NCBI GenBank assembly: GCA_046760785.1
Contig: JBHIET010000089.1
Span: 1 to 12,844 of the forward strand
Length of the DNA: 12,844 nucleotides
Direction of reading: 5' to 3'
DNA from: JBHIET01 sp046760785
GTDB lineage: Bacteria > Chloroflexota > Anaerolineae > B4-G1
Shown piece by piece: positions 6,905 through 12,844 of the stretch. The notes under the pieces are model-generated. The model saw only the letters and a list, made by a program, of their open reading frames with translations, was not told the DNA's origin and did no database searches. The first letter of the stretch is position 1; every line of letters begins with the position of its first letter. The translations under genes were made by a program, and so were the position numbers.

Positions 6905-7327
6905 TTAATCTGCGATGGCGATCCCCATACTTCGCGCCGTGCCCTCGATCTGGCGCATCGCCCCTTTCAGATCAATGGCGTTCAGGTCTTTCATCTTCAA
7001 TCTCGCGATCTCTTCCAACTGGGCGCGGGTGATGCTGCCGACCTTATCCCGGTTGGGTTCGGCCGAGCCGCGCTCTACGCCGGCCGCCTTGCGCAGTAGA
7101 TCGGGCGCGGGCGGTGTCTTGAGCGTAAACTTGAACGACCCATCGTGGTAAATCGTAATCTCCGCCGGAACGATGTTCCCCGCCTGACCGGCCGTGCGGG
7201 CATTGTACTCCTTACAGAATTGCATCAGGTTGATACCGTGCTGCGCCAGCGCAGGCCCTACCGGCGGAGCCGGGTTAGCTTTCCCAGCCTCAATCTGCAA
7301 TTTCACGACTGCTTTGACCTTCTTCAT
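6905..7327 (-). CDS. rplK: 50S ribosomal protein L11
   Basis: A 140-residue L11 of standard length. The N-terminal domain contains PPVGPALAQHGINLMQFCKE with the linker and proline-rich turn. The C-terminal domain contains GSITRAQLEEIARLKMKDLN and AMRQIEGTARSMGI, the L11 signature. L11 binds the GTPase-associated region of 23S rRNA at the base of the stalk. The ATG at 7327 with GGAGG three bases upstream was chosen over an in-frame start six codons earlier. It lies 32 bases after nusG. Confidence 0.97.
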   Translation of the reverse strand: MKKVKAVVKLQIEAGKANPAPPVGPALAQHGINLMQFCKEYNARTAGQAGNIVPAEITIYHDGSFKFTLKTPPAPDLLRKAAGVERGSAEPNRDKVGSITRAQLEEIARLKMKDLNAIDLKGAMRQIEGTARSMGIAIAD

Positions 7328-7359
7328 CGTCCTCCATCCCAACACGTATTAGGCACTAC

Positions 7360-8220
7360 TCACGTTCTCTCCACCTGCAAGAAGTCAAGTTCAACCGGTG
7401 TCTCGCGACCGAAGAAGGAGACTAGCACTCGCACCTTGGCTCGTTCCATATCAATCTCGTCCACCACACCGATGAACTCGTTAAAGGGACCGTCAATGAT
7501 GCGCACTTTCTGGCCTGGTTTGAACGTGACTTTAATCTTGGGAGCCTCGGCCTCCATGCGCCTCATGATGGCCTGGACTTCTTCGGAGCGCAGGGGCGTT
7601 GGCTCATTCCCCATTCCCACGAATCCGGTGACCCCCGGGGTGTTGCGCACCACGTACCAGGAATCGTCGGCCAGAATCATCTGCACCAGGATATAGCCTG
7701 GGAAGACGCGCCGTTCGACAGTCCGTCGCTTCCCGTCGCGAACCTCGATTTCATCCTCGGTCGGGATCACAACCTGGAAAATCTGATCCCGCATCTGCAT
7801 CGTTTCGATGCGCTGCTCCAAGTTGTGCTTGACTTTGTTTTCGTGACCGGAGTAGCAGTGGATGACGTACCAGGCGCGGTCATCTTGAGGTTCAGATACC
7901 TCAGTTTCTCCCTCAGCTTCGACTTCGCTCCCCTCAACCGTTTCCTCGGCCTGGGGCTCTATGACCTCAGCAACAGCCTCCACCACCTCGCTCTCTTCCG
8001 TGGTGCCGACGTCAGAAGCGATTGTCTGTGTCTCTTCGCTCGTCTCACCTTCCACGGCTTCCTCGGCCTTCCCTGTAGCGTCGGTGTCAGAAGCGGCCGC
8101 CTGTGTCTCTTCGGCTGCCTCATCTTCGGGTTTGGACTCCTGTAGTGGCAATGCCAGCACGTCAGCATCGCCCTCAGTCACTGTAGCACCCGCTTCGAGG
8201 CCGTCTTCCTTAGCGAGCAT
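7360..8220 (-). CDS. nusG: transcription termination/antitermination protein NusG with acidic N-terminal extension
   Basis: A 286-residue protein. The NGN domain starts near residue 115 (WYVIHCYSGHENKV) and includes RVFPGYILVQM and RNTPGVTGFVG; the KOW domain is near 226-286 (FKPGQKVRIIDGPFNEFIGV). This is a clear NusG, which binds RNA polymerase at the clamp and affects pausing, Rho termination and coupling to ribosomes. Usual NusG is about 170-190 residues. Here residues 1-112 are an extra Glu/Ala/Thr-rich, predicted disordered segment with a 25-residue repeat. The ATG at 8220 is the only ATG suited to include it, 11 bases after secE; its ribosome-binding site is weak. No in-frame ATG lies between it and the NGN domain, so the extension appears to be translated. 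Confidence 0.95.
   Translation of the reverse strand: MLAKEDGLEAGATVTEGDADVLALPLQESKPEDEAAEETQAAASDTDATGKAEEAVEGETSEETQTIASDVGTTEESEVVEAVAEVIEPQAEETVEGSEVEAEGETEVSEPQDDRAWYVIHCYSGHENKVKHNLEQRIETMQMRDQIFQVVIPTEDEIEVRDGKRRTVERRVFPGYILVQMILADDSWYVVRNTPGVTGFVGMGNEPTPLRSEEVQAIMRRMEAEAPKIKVTFKPGQKVRIIDGPFNEFIGVVDEIDMERAKVRVLVSFFGRETPVELDFLQVERT
8011..8113 (-). repeat. in-frame 75-base direct repeat within nusG extension
   Basis: A 28-base segment at 8011-8038 recurs at 8086-8113 with six mismatches, exactly 75 bases apart. In the protein this gives EETQAAASD and EETQTIASD, 25 residues apart. Both copies are inside the NusG acidic N-terminal region, consistent with growth of the extension by duplication. 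Confidence 0.75.
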
Positions 8221-8231
8221 CGCTGTACCTG

Positions 8232-8543
8232 CTACGCTCTCTGCCGATTCAAGATCACGGCAGCCAACACACCCGCAACTACGACGACGGTCGCAGCTCC
8301 GATAGCGACCGCACGGCCCGCCATGATCCCTTGCAGTTCCAGGGAGAACAAGCGGTCTAACAGGCCCAAGAGAATGGTCATAGAGATGGTGACAGCTAGC
8401 ACGATCTTTGTCAGGTTCCATGCTTCCTGACGGGTGGGCCAGTTCACCTTGCGCAGTTCTGCGCGTGTCTCGCGCAGGTAGCGCACAAGGGCATTTCCCT
8501 TTTTGGATTTTGCTTTCTTTTTCGCTGTTTTCGTCTTCGCCAC
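8232..8543 (-). CDS. secE: preprotein translocase subunit SecE
   Basis: A 103-residue SecE. Residues 1-16 are Lys/Ala-rich and basic. LVRYLRETRAELRKVNWPTRQE (19-40) is the amphipathic cytoplasmic helix with the conserved VxWPTRQE motif. Residues 43-63 form the core membrane helix that clamps SecY in the SecYEG channel. A second hydrophobic stretch (79-98) follows, which most single-span bacterial SecE proteins lack. The start is GTG at 8543 with GGGGGAT upstream; no ATG fits. Upstream in-frame sequence is tRNA-Trp and the hairpin, so it is not coding. It lies 11 bases before nusG. Confidence 0.95.
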   Translation of the reverse strand: MAKTKTAKKKAKSKKGNALVRYLRETRAELRKVNWPTRQEAWNLTKIVLAVTISMTILLGLLDRLFSLELQGIMAGRAVAIGAATVVVVAGVLAAVILNRQRA

Positions 8544-8577
8544 GTCTAGTATCCCCCGCGACAGGTCCGTCCTACAT

Positions 8578-8614
8578 TTCAAGACACCGCCTTTGCGCAC
8601 GGCGGTGTCTTGAA
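8578..8614 (-). terminator. perfect 14-bp hairpin between tRNA-Trp and secE
   Basis: Arms TTCAAGACACCGCC and GGCGGTGTCTTGAA pair perfectly around a nine-base loop. The hairpin lies 11 bases after the mature tRNA-Trp 3' end and 34 bases before the secE start. No U-run follows, so it may be a weak attenuator, an RNA-processing stem or an mRNA 5' stabiliser, not a full terminator. Confidence 0.5.
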
Positions 8615-8625
8615 GGCCACTCAGG

Positions 8626-8698
8626 CAGGCGAGGCAGGAATCGAACCCGCAACCTACGGTTTTGGAGACCGTTGCTCTCCCAATTGAGCTACTCGCCT
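8626..8698 (-). tRNA. tRNA-Trp (anticodon CCA)
   Basis: A 73-base cloverleaf. Acceptor arms are AGGCGAG and CTCGCCT with discriminator G. The D-arm is AGCTCAATTGGGAGAGC, the anticodon stem ACGGT/ACCGT encloses loop CTCCAAA, and the T-arm is TGCGGGTTCGATTCCTGCC. CCA (complement of 8663-8665) reads UGG. The 3' CCA is not encoded. It starts nine bases after the rpmG stop. Confidence 0.97.
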
Positions 8699-8707
8699 GT
8701 GAAACTC

Positions 8708-8872
8708 CTATTTTGTCTCGCGGTGCAATGTGTGCTTGCGGCAGCGAGGACAAAACTTGTTCAACTCAAGACGGCTAGGATCGTTACGCCGATTCTTCTC
8801 GGTCGTGTAGTTGTGCTCCTTGCATTCCGTGCAAGCGAGTGTGGTTACCATTCGAACTGCCTTCTTAGCCAT
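8708..8872 (-). CDS. rpmG: 50S ribosomal protein L33
   Basis: A 54-residue protein lying between the two tRNAs. It starts MAKKAVRMVTTLACTECKEH; NYTTEKNRRNDPSRLELNKF follows, then CPRCRKHTLHRETK at the C-terminus. This is ribosomal protein L33 of the zinc-binding type with two CxxC pairs (Cys14/17 and Cys41/44). L33 is a small protein near the E site of the large subunit. The ATG at 8872 follows GGTGAGGT with close spacing. Its position ahead of tRNA-Trp, secE and nusG is a common bacterial order. Confidence 0.96.
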   Translation of the reverse strand: MAKKAVRMVTTLACTECKEHNYTTEKNRRNDPSRLELNKFCPRCRKHTLHRETK

Positions 8873-8905
8873 ACCTCACCATTGTCCGCCGACGATGTCG
8901 CGCAG

Positions 8906-8978
8906 AGCCCACGATGGGACTCGAACCCATGGCCACACCCTTACCAAGGGTGTGCTCTACCAACTGAGCTACGTGGGC
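8906..8978 (-). tRNA. tRNA-Thr (anticodon GGT)
   Basis: A 73-base cloverleaf. Acceptor arms are GCCCACG and CGTGGGC with discriminator T. The D-arm is AGCTCAGTTGGTAGAGC, the anticodon stem CACCC/GGGTG encloses loop TTGGTAA, and the T-arm contains GGGTTCGAGTCCC. GGT reads ACC/ACU. The 3' CCA is not encoded. It is the first gene after the - strand promoter. Confidence 0.96.
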
Positions 8979-9016
8979 CAGTTCCATATCGCAAGGGCCG
9001 ACCCGATCTGGTTGTA

Positions 9017-9044
9017 ATTTTACCTCATTTCCCCGGTGTGTCAA
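9017..9044 (-). promoter_or_regulatory. sigma70-type promoter for the tRNA-Thr-rpmG-secE-nusG-ribosomal operon
   Basis: On the - strand, TTGACA (9044-9039) and TAAAAT (9022-9017) are separated by 16 bases. The -10 ends 38 bases before the tRNA-Thr 5' end. Consensus quality and placement ahead of the stable-RNA/ribosomal block support it as the main promoter. Confidence 0.75.
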
Positions 9045-9097
9045 ATCCAGGGAAGGTAGGGCCGTTGCGTGTACCTTGAGTCCGCGTAGAACCTCTT

Positions 9098-9126
9098 TTG
9101 ACAGTGTGGGGAGCTTCTGTTATGAT
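9098..9126 (+). promoter_or_regulatory. sigma70-type promoter for the GNAT gene
   Basis: TTGACA (9098-9103) and TATGAT (9121-9126) with an exact 17-base spacer. Transcription would begin near 9133, giving a leader of about 16 bases to the ATG at 9149. It diverges from the - strand operon promoter, with about 53 bases between the two -35 boxes. The rest of 8979-9148 shows nothing else. Confidence 0.75.
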
Positions 9127-9148
9127 GCCAGGTAAGGAGGATGCTTAC

Positions 9149-9598
9149 ATGCAGGAAAGGGACGCTTTCATACGCCAGTTGGAGTTGGACGACTACGATG
9201 AACTGATGGCCTTGTGGCAGCGGACAGAGCTACACTCGCTCAAGCCCCGAGGACGCGATAGCCGTGCTGGCCTATCCCGGCAGCTCGCCAGCGGCGTCCA
9301 GACCATCCTGGGGTTAGAAGTGGACGGCCAACTGGTGGGAGCGGTCGTCGCCACTCACGACAGCCGCAAGGGATGGATCAACCGGCTGGCGGTGGACCCC
9401 AACCACCGCCGGCGAGGCTACGGCGCTCGGCTGATCGCGGCGGCCGAGGAGGTGCTGCGCGAGCAGGGTATCCACGTCATTGCGGCTCTGGTCGGGAGCG
9501 ATAACCGCGCTTCACTGGCGCTGTTTCGGAAGGTGGGGTACATCGAGGGTGACCCGGGTATTCACTATCTGACGAAGCGCGACAGCGACGACGCGTGA
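9149..9598 (+). CDS. GNAT family N-acetyltransferase
   Basis: A 149-residue acetyltransferase. LGLEVDGQLVGAVVATHD (54-71) is the central strand pair; INRLAVDPNHRRRGYGARLI (77-96) contains the acetyl-CoA pyrophosphate-binding motif A (RRRGYG); DNRASLALFRKVGYIEG (118-134) is motif B. The fold places acetyl-CoA against the RRRGYGA loop; the acceptor is unknown. The ATG at 9149 was chosen because AAGGAGG ends eight bases upstream and the promoter places the transcript start just before it; the longer in-frame TTG start would lie inside the promoter. It ends 11 bases from the convergent prs stop, with no visible terminator. Confidence 0.9.
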   Translation: MQERDAFIRQLELDDYDELMALWQRTELHSLKPRGRDSRAGLSRQLASGVQTILGLEVDGQLVGAVVATHDSRKGWINRLAVDPNHRRRGYGARLIAAAEEVLREQGIHVIAALVGSDNRASLALFRKVGYIEGDPGIHYLTKRDSDDA

Positions 9599-9609
9599 TT
9601 TACGCCCCG

Positions 9610-10563
9610 CTACTTGTAGCGTTGATAGCGCCGAAATAGCTCGCCGACGCTGCGGCCCTCGTGGACGCGCAGGATCACCTCGCCGAGCAGGTTGGCGACT
9701 GAGAGGATGGTGAGATTGGGCAGTTGTCTCTCCGGCGGGATAGGGATGGAGTTCGTGGTCACGATTTCCTTGACGGAGAGTGCCCGTAGCCGCTCGACCG
9801 CTGGCGGCGAGAAGACGGCGTGAGCAAAACACAAATAGATATCGCGGGCGCCGTGCGCTCGGACGATGTTGACGGCGTTGATCATCGTGCCGCCGGTGTC
9901 CACTTCCTCGTCCGCAATGACAACGTCGTGGCCCTCCACCTCACCCACCAGCGTGAGTGCTTCCGTATCCTCTGCCACCCGCCGTTTCTCGATCAGTGCC
10001 AGAGGCAGGTGCAGTTCAGCCGCCAGGTTGCGTGCCTTCTTGGCGAAGCCCAGGTCTGCAGCAACGACGACCGTGTTTTCTAACTGCTTGTCGCGAAAGT
10101 GGTCGGAGAGGATGGAAAAGGTGGTCATAGCATCACCCGGGATGCTGAAGAAACCCTGAATTTGGCCCGCGTGCAGGTCGAGCGTGACGTAGCGGTCAGC
10201 ACCAGCGATGCCGATCATGTCGGCCACAAGACGGGCGGTGATCGGCACGCGGGGCTGATCCTTCTTGTCGGAGCGTGCATAGGACAGATAAGGGATCACA
10301 GCCGTGATGCGGTCTGGCGAGGCCCGCTTGAGTGTATCCAGGAAAATCAATAGCTCCATGATGTTGTGGTTGACCGGTGACGAGGTGGTCTGGATCAGGA
10401 AGACGTCCTGACCGCGCACGCTCTCGTGCAGGCGCACGAAGATATTCTCGTTGGGAAACTGGATGACGTCGCGCTCCGACAAAGGCACGCCGAGATAGCG
10501 GCTGATCTCTTCAGCCAGGGCAGGACAACCAGTGCCGCTGAACAGTTTGATGGTGCCGTGCAC
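9610..10563 (-). CDS. prs: ribose-phosphate pyrophosphokinase (PRPP synthase)
   Basis: A 317-residue enzyme making PRPP from ribose 5-phosphate and ATP, for nucleotide, His and Trp synthesis. GTIKLFSGT opens the N-terminal domain. IPYLSYARSDKK (90-101) is the ATP-binding loop region, VTLDLHAGQIQGFF (126-139) contains the catalytic-site His131, and ADEEVDTGGTM (217-227) is the PRPP/ribose-phosphate loop. DLGFAKKAR (170-178) replaces the commoner DxGGxxRAR, so this is a divergent branch. The GTG at 10563 is preferred because GGAGG lies four bases upstream and family proteins begin close to xGxIKLFSG. The alternative ATG at 10584 overlaps the upstream acetyltransferase stop by eight bases (ATGAATGA). 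It is the last gene of the - strand cluster. Confidence 0.95.
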   Translation of the reverse strand: MHGTIKLFSGTGCPALAEEISRYLGVPLSERDVIQFPNENIFVRLHESVRGQDVFLIQTTSSPVNHNIMELLIFLDTLKRASPDRITAVIPYLSYARSDKKDQPRVPITARLVADMIGIAGADRYVTLDLHAGQIQGFFSIPGDAMTTFSILSDHFRDKQLENTVVVAADLGFAKKARNLAAELHLPLALIEKRRVAEDTEALTLVGEVEGHDVVIADEEVDTGGTMINAVNIVRAHGARDIYLCFAHAVFSPPAVERLRALSVKEIVTTNSIPIPPERQLPNLTILSVANLLGEVILRVHEGRSVGELFRRYQRYK

Positions 10564-10576
10564 ACTCCCTCCGCTT

Positions 10577-11113
10577 TCATTCATCGCTCTCAAACTCCGA
10601 TTGCAGGATGCTCATCATGTACTGATCGCAGTAGACCCCCTCCTTGAACACCGCCTCACGAAGGGTCCCCTCCCGCCGGAAGCCGGCCTTCTCGTAGCAG
10701 CGGATGCCTCGGGCGTTATCCGTGTTCACCCGCAGGAAGACGCGGTGCAGGTTCATCTCGCGGAAGGCCAGGCCCAGCAGCGTGCGGATGGCGTCGCTGC
10801 CGTACCCCTGGTTCCAGTACCCCTTCTCGCCGATGACGATCCCCAGTTCGGTGCTGCGGTCCTTCCAGTTGATACTATGCAGGCCAACGTTGCCGATGTG
10901 CACCCCCTCGGTTGTCTCGATTGCCAGCAGCACATCATTCCCACGCTCCAGCCGCTCCTGCAGGCCCTCGTACCACCGTTCTTCCTGCGTCAGCGAGAAC
11001 GGCATGTACACGGCCAGGTGACGGCGCACCTCCGGATCGGCGAACCACTCGACGTAGCGCGGCAGGTCATCCCGCTCGATGGGCCGCAGCTGGACTTTCT
11101 CTCCCACGATCAT
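10577..11113 (-). CDS. RimJ/RimL-like GNAT acetyltransferase
   Basis: A 178-residue protein of the RimJ/RimL/SpeG-type GNAT group. VQLRPIERDDLPRYVEWFAD (7-26) is the typical start. IGNVGLHSINWKDRSTELGI (73-92) is the central sheet, and GYWNQGYGSDAI (98-109) is the acetyl-CoA binding motif A. VNTDNARGIRCYEKAGF (129-145) is motif B. Related proteins acetylate N-termini of ribosomal proteins, polyamines or small metabolites; the substrate here is not known. The ATG at 11113 overlaps the histidine phosphatase stop by four bases (ATGA) and has GGAGGAGA upstream, indicating translational coupling. prs begins 13 bases after its stop, or overlaps it if the ATG start is used. Confidence 0.9.
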   Translation of the reverse strand: MIVGEKVQLRPIERDDLPRYVEWFADPEVRRHLAVYMPFSLTQEERWYEGLQERLERGNDVLLAIETTEGVHIGNVGLHSINWKDRSTELGIVIGEKGYWNQGYGSDAIRTLLGLAFREMNLHRVFLRVNTDNARGIRCYEKAGFRREGTLREAVFKEGVYCDQYMMSILQSEFESDE

Positions 11114-11721
11114 ATCTCTCCTCCCAGATGACAGGTATCGTTCAGCAACGCGATGCGCGGCCGTACCGGGTTGACCTCGACGATGCTCAGCGATCCGTTG
11201 CCGAAGCGAAAGGGCGAACGCCAGGTAGGCAATCCGATCAGGTGGTTGAGATAGGTGCCCAGCGTGCCGCCATGGGCCACTACTCCAATCGGCCCCTCCG
11301 CGTGCCGTGCAACGATCTCACCGAAGGCAGCCACCACCCGCGCCCGGAATGACTCGCCCTTCTCCGCACCAGGAAACTCAACGTCCTCCGACGCCTCGAC
11401 CCAGCGGTGTGCCACGTCCGGGTACTGCTCCACCACTTGCTCCCACGTCATCCCTGCGACGTCGCCGACGTCGTACTCCTTGAGCCGCTCGTCGGGCACC
11501 ACCGACACGCCCAGCGCGTCTCCGATGATTACTGCGGTCTCCCACGCCCGTCGTAAGGGGCTGGCGTAGAGGGCGGTGATTCCTTCGCCCCGTAGCCGTT
11601 TCGCCAATCGCCGGGCCTGCTCCCGGCCTGCCTCGTCCAGCGGCGGGTCGGCCTGGCCCTGGATGCGGTGGGCGGCGTTCCATGTGGAGCGACCGTGACG
11701 GATGAGGAGGAGGCGGGGCAC
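11110..11721 (-). CDS. histidine phosphatase (phosphoglycerate mutase-like) family protein
   Basis: A 203-residue protein of the histidine phosphatase superfamily. LLLIRHGRSTWN (4-15) holds the phosphate-accepting His9. YASPLRRAWETA (52-63) supplies the second arginine, LKEYDVGDVAG (80-90) the catalytic acid Glu82, and VVAHGGTL (147-154) the second His150. Such enzymes range from phosphoglycerate mutases to broad phosphatases, such as those acting on alpha-ribazole phosphate or sugar phosphates; the substrate cannot be fixed. The start is GTG at 11721 with GGAGAG nine bases upstream. The gene begins 15 bases after the broken endonuclease remnant and overlaps the next gene by ATGA, so it is part of the same unit. 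Confidence 0.92.
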   Translation of the reverse strand: MPRLLLIRHGRSTWNAAHRIQGQADPPLDEAGREQARRLAKRLRGEGITALYASPLRRAWETAVIIGDALGVSVVPDERLKEYDVGDVAGMTWEQVVEQYPDVAHRWVEASEDVEFPGAEKGESFRARVVAAFGEIVARHAEGPIGVVAHGGTLGTYLNHLIGLPTWRSPFRFGNGSLSIVEVNPVRPRIALLNDTCHLGGEI

Positions 11722-11736
11722 TGCACTACTCTCCGA

Positions 11737-12046
11737 TTAGAAGCCAAACGCCAAGGCGTCAATCATCGCTTTGCCCTTCTCTCTTCCCACCTCTCGGTAG
11801 ATTTCTAGCAGTTCCTCGTATGTTCCCTCACCGCCGAAATGACCTCTCGAAAGCACTTATCCGCAATATCTCAGGTGGAATGATGGCCTCGTGAAAGGGT
11901 TTGAGTACACCTGTCGAGGAGCTATAGGTCGCGTGATCCTCTTTCACCTTTGCACGTCTTGTCTCGGGACGGTGTTGTTCTATCAGTCCCTGAATGAACC
12001 CTTCAAGGTAACCCTTGATAGCGCTCCTGGTTTCTGCATTGATCAT
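11737..12046 (-). pseudogene. degraded type II restriction endonuclease remnant (TdeIII-like?)
   Basis: The ATG at 12046 overlaps the methyltransferase stop (ATGA), with GGAG upstream. The reading frame begins MINAETRSAIKGYLEGFIQG and continues to EILRISAFERSF, then stops at 11828-11830. A +1 shift near the stop opens HFGGEGTYEELLEIYREVG and a C-terminus ending DALAFGF at a TAA (11737-11739). Both parts look like true coding sequence and recall the N- and C-terminal ends of TdeIII-type endonucleases (PF09520), from memory and without a search. The two together give only about 100 residues, far below the usual size, so the middle, with the catalytic core, seems deleted and the frame lost. The alternative is two unrelated small proteins. 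Confidence 0.6.
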
Positions 12047-12844
12047 TTCTTTCTCCAAATTAGGATTTCTTCAAAAAACTCACTGGCTCGACGCCCCGTC
12101 CGACGGTTTACGTGCCTCTCTATTCTGTTCTCAAACTCGAATCCACATTGAGCAGCGATGTCGTCGTACAGCCTGTCTCGATCGCGAACGACGATGATCA
12201 TTCGTGTGCCGCTGGCCATATACTCGCCGGTATGAGCGAACACAGATGCGATTTCTTGTTGATAAGCCTCTTTGGCACTCTGGGAATTGCCCTTAAAAGA
12301 TGCTCCTATTTCACTCTCATCTCTGATCGGAAGAGCCAGTAACTCATAGGCGTAGCGGTGTTGTTCGTGATAGTCAATGAGTCCCACGTAAGGGGGAGAA
12401 GTAATCACACCATCTATCTCGCATGGTAGTGAAATGGTTCTGGCATCGCCCCACAGCACAGTGACCTTCGCCTTTGTTCGGAGTCTACTGTATTGCTCTA
12501 TCCGGCGAATCGTGTCCAGACTATATCGCTTTAGGAACTTGAAAGCCTCCTGGACAGGGTAGCATATCCTGGAATGTTTGTGGCAGTAATAAGGCTCTGT
12601 CTGCGGTTGCTTAGGAAAGTCCAGATCAAAGTGGGTAGTGAGCCGTGCAGATCTGGCTGCCCTGGACAAAATCACCTTGAGCAAATCTTGGTACCGGTAA
12701 TTCGGGATAAGCGAACGATAGGTCAAGAGCTCCCGCCTAGCTCGAGGTGCAAACCACCTCAAAAGGTATTCGTTATCGGTGTCCTCAAATTCATCATCAG
12801 CCCATTGCTGGCTAAAAAGCGTGGCTTGCGTTCTGTCCTCAACC
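12043..12844 (-). CDS. DNA (N4-cytosine or N6-adenine) methyltransferase, 5' end beyond window
   Basis: The frame is open from the right edge to a TGA at 12043, giving 266 visible residues; the start is outside. GVITSPPYVGLIDYHEQ contains TSPPY (codons 12402-12388), the motif IV catalytic signature of amino-group (N4-cytosine/N6-adenine) DNA methyltransferases. An upstream VLWGDAR segment fits a motif III-like strand, and a C-terminal RMIIVVRDRDR strand is present. No FxGxG motif I follows TSPPY, so motif I is expected in the missing N-terminal part. Visible residues before TSPPY are rich in charge and include KHSRICYPVQEAF. The stop overlaps the start of the broken endonuclease, a classical restriction-modification arrangement. 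The methylase itself shows no lesion in the visible portion. Confidence 0.85.
   Translation of the reverse strand, partial: VEDRTQATLFSQQWADDEFEDTDNEYLLRWFAPRARRELLTYRSLIPNYRYQDLLKVILSRAARSARLTTHFDLDFPKQPQTEPYYCHKHSRICYPVQEAFKFLKRYSLDTIRRIEQYSRLRTKAKVTVLWGDARTISLPCEIDGVITSPPYVGLIDYHEQHRYAYELLALPIRDESEIGASFKGNSQSAKEAYQQEIASVFAHTGEYMASGTRMIIVVRDRDRLYDDIAAQCGFEFENRIERHVNRRTGRRASEFFEEILIWRKK

Noticed and set aside
11891..12342. + strand open frames opposite the methylase and endonuclease remnant
   Set aside because: No ribosome-binding site or family features; - strand frames hold TSPPY and nuclease-like motifs.

Overview
The window is a GC-rich bacterial chromosome segment. It carries one canonical ribosomal/transcription gene block and several accessory genes. 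Gene content and protein flavour (Pro/Thr-linker lipoprotein, archaeal-type TctA permease, four-helix-bundle protein, L10 leader of the Gram-positive/Chloroflexota type) suggest a member of the Chloroflexota, perhaps Anaerolineae. This is inferred from style, not from a search.

Left arm (1-3850, + strand): after about 200 bp of repeat-like intergenic DNA come four genes. They are a lipoprotein with two tandem OB-fold-like repeats, a TctA-family (PF01970) membrane permease, a four-helix-bundle (23S rRNA IVS-family) protein whose start lies out of frame inside the end of the permease gene, and a YdjM-like membrane metal-dependent hydrolase with a large central insertion. These converge on an SDR oxidoreductase (3958-4713, - strand).

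Centre (4830-9044, - strand): in transcription order this reads promoter, tRNA-Thr(GGT), rpmG, tRNA-Trp(CCA), secE, nusG, rplK, rplA, L10 leader, rplJ, rplL. It supplies ribosomal proteins L33, L11, L1, L10 and L7/L12, the translocase subunit SecE and the elongation factor NusG. Between rplA and rplJ lies a recognisable L10 autoregulatory leader, followed by a long inverted-repeat RNA element able to adopt two folds. NusG has an acidic, repeat-bearing N-terminal extension of about 112 residues. SecE has an apparent extra membrane segment. rplL is followed by an SDR gene, not by rpoB.

Right arm (9098-12844): a divergent consensus promoter drives a small GNAT acetyltransferase (+). It converges on a tightly packed - strand cluster. 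Read in transcription order, this is a DNA methyltransferase (cut by the window edge), a broken type II restriction endonuclease remnant, a histidine phosphatase, a RimJ-like acetyltransferase and prs (PRPP synthase). The methyltransferase/endonuclease pair overlaps by ATGA but the endonuclease has lost its middle and its frame. It therefore looks like a decayed restriction-modification system that left an orphan methylase upstream of housekeeping genes.

No CRISPR array, integrase, transposase or rRNA was seen. The most interesting candidates are the decayed R-M pair, the bistable rplJ leader element, the NusG extension, and the lipoprotein/permease pair.
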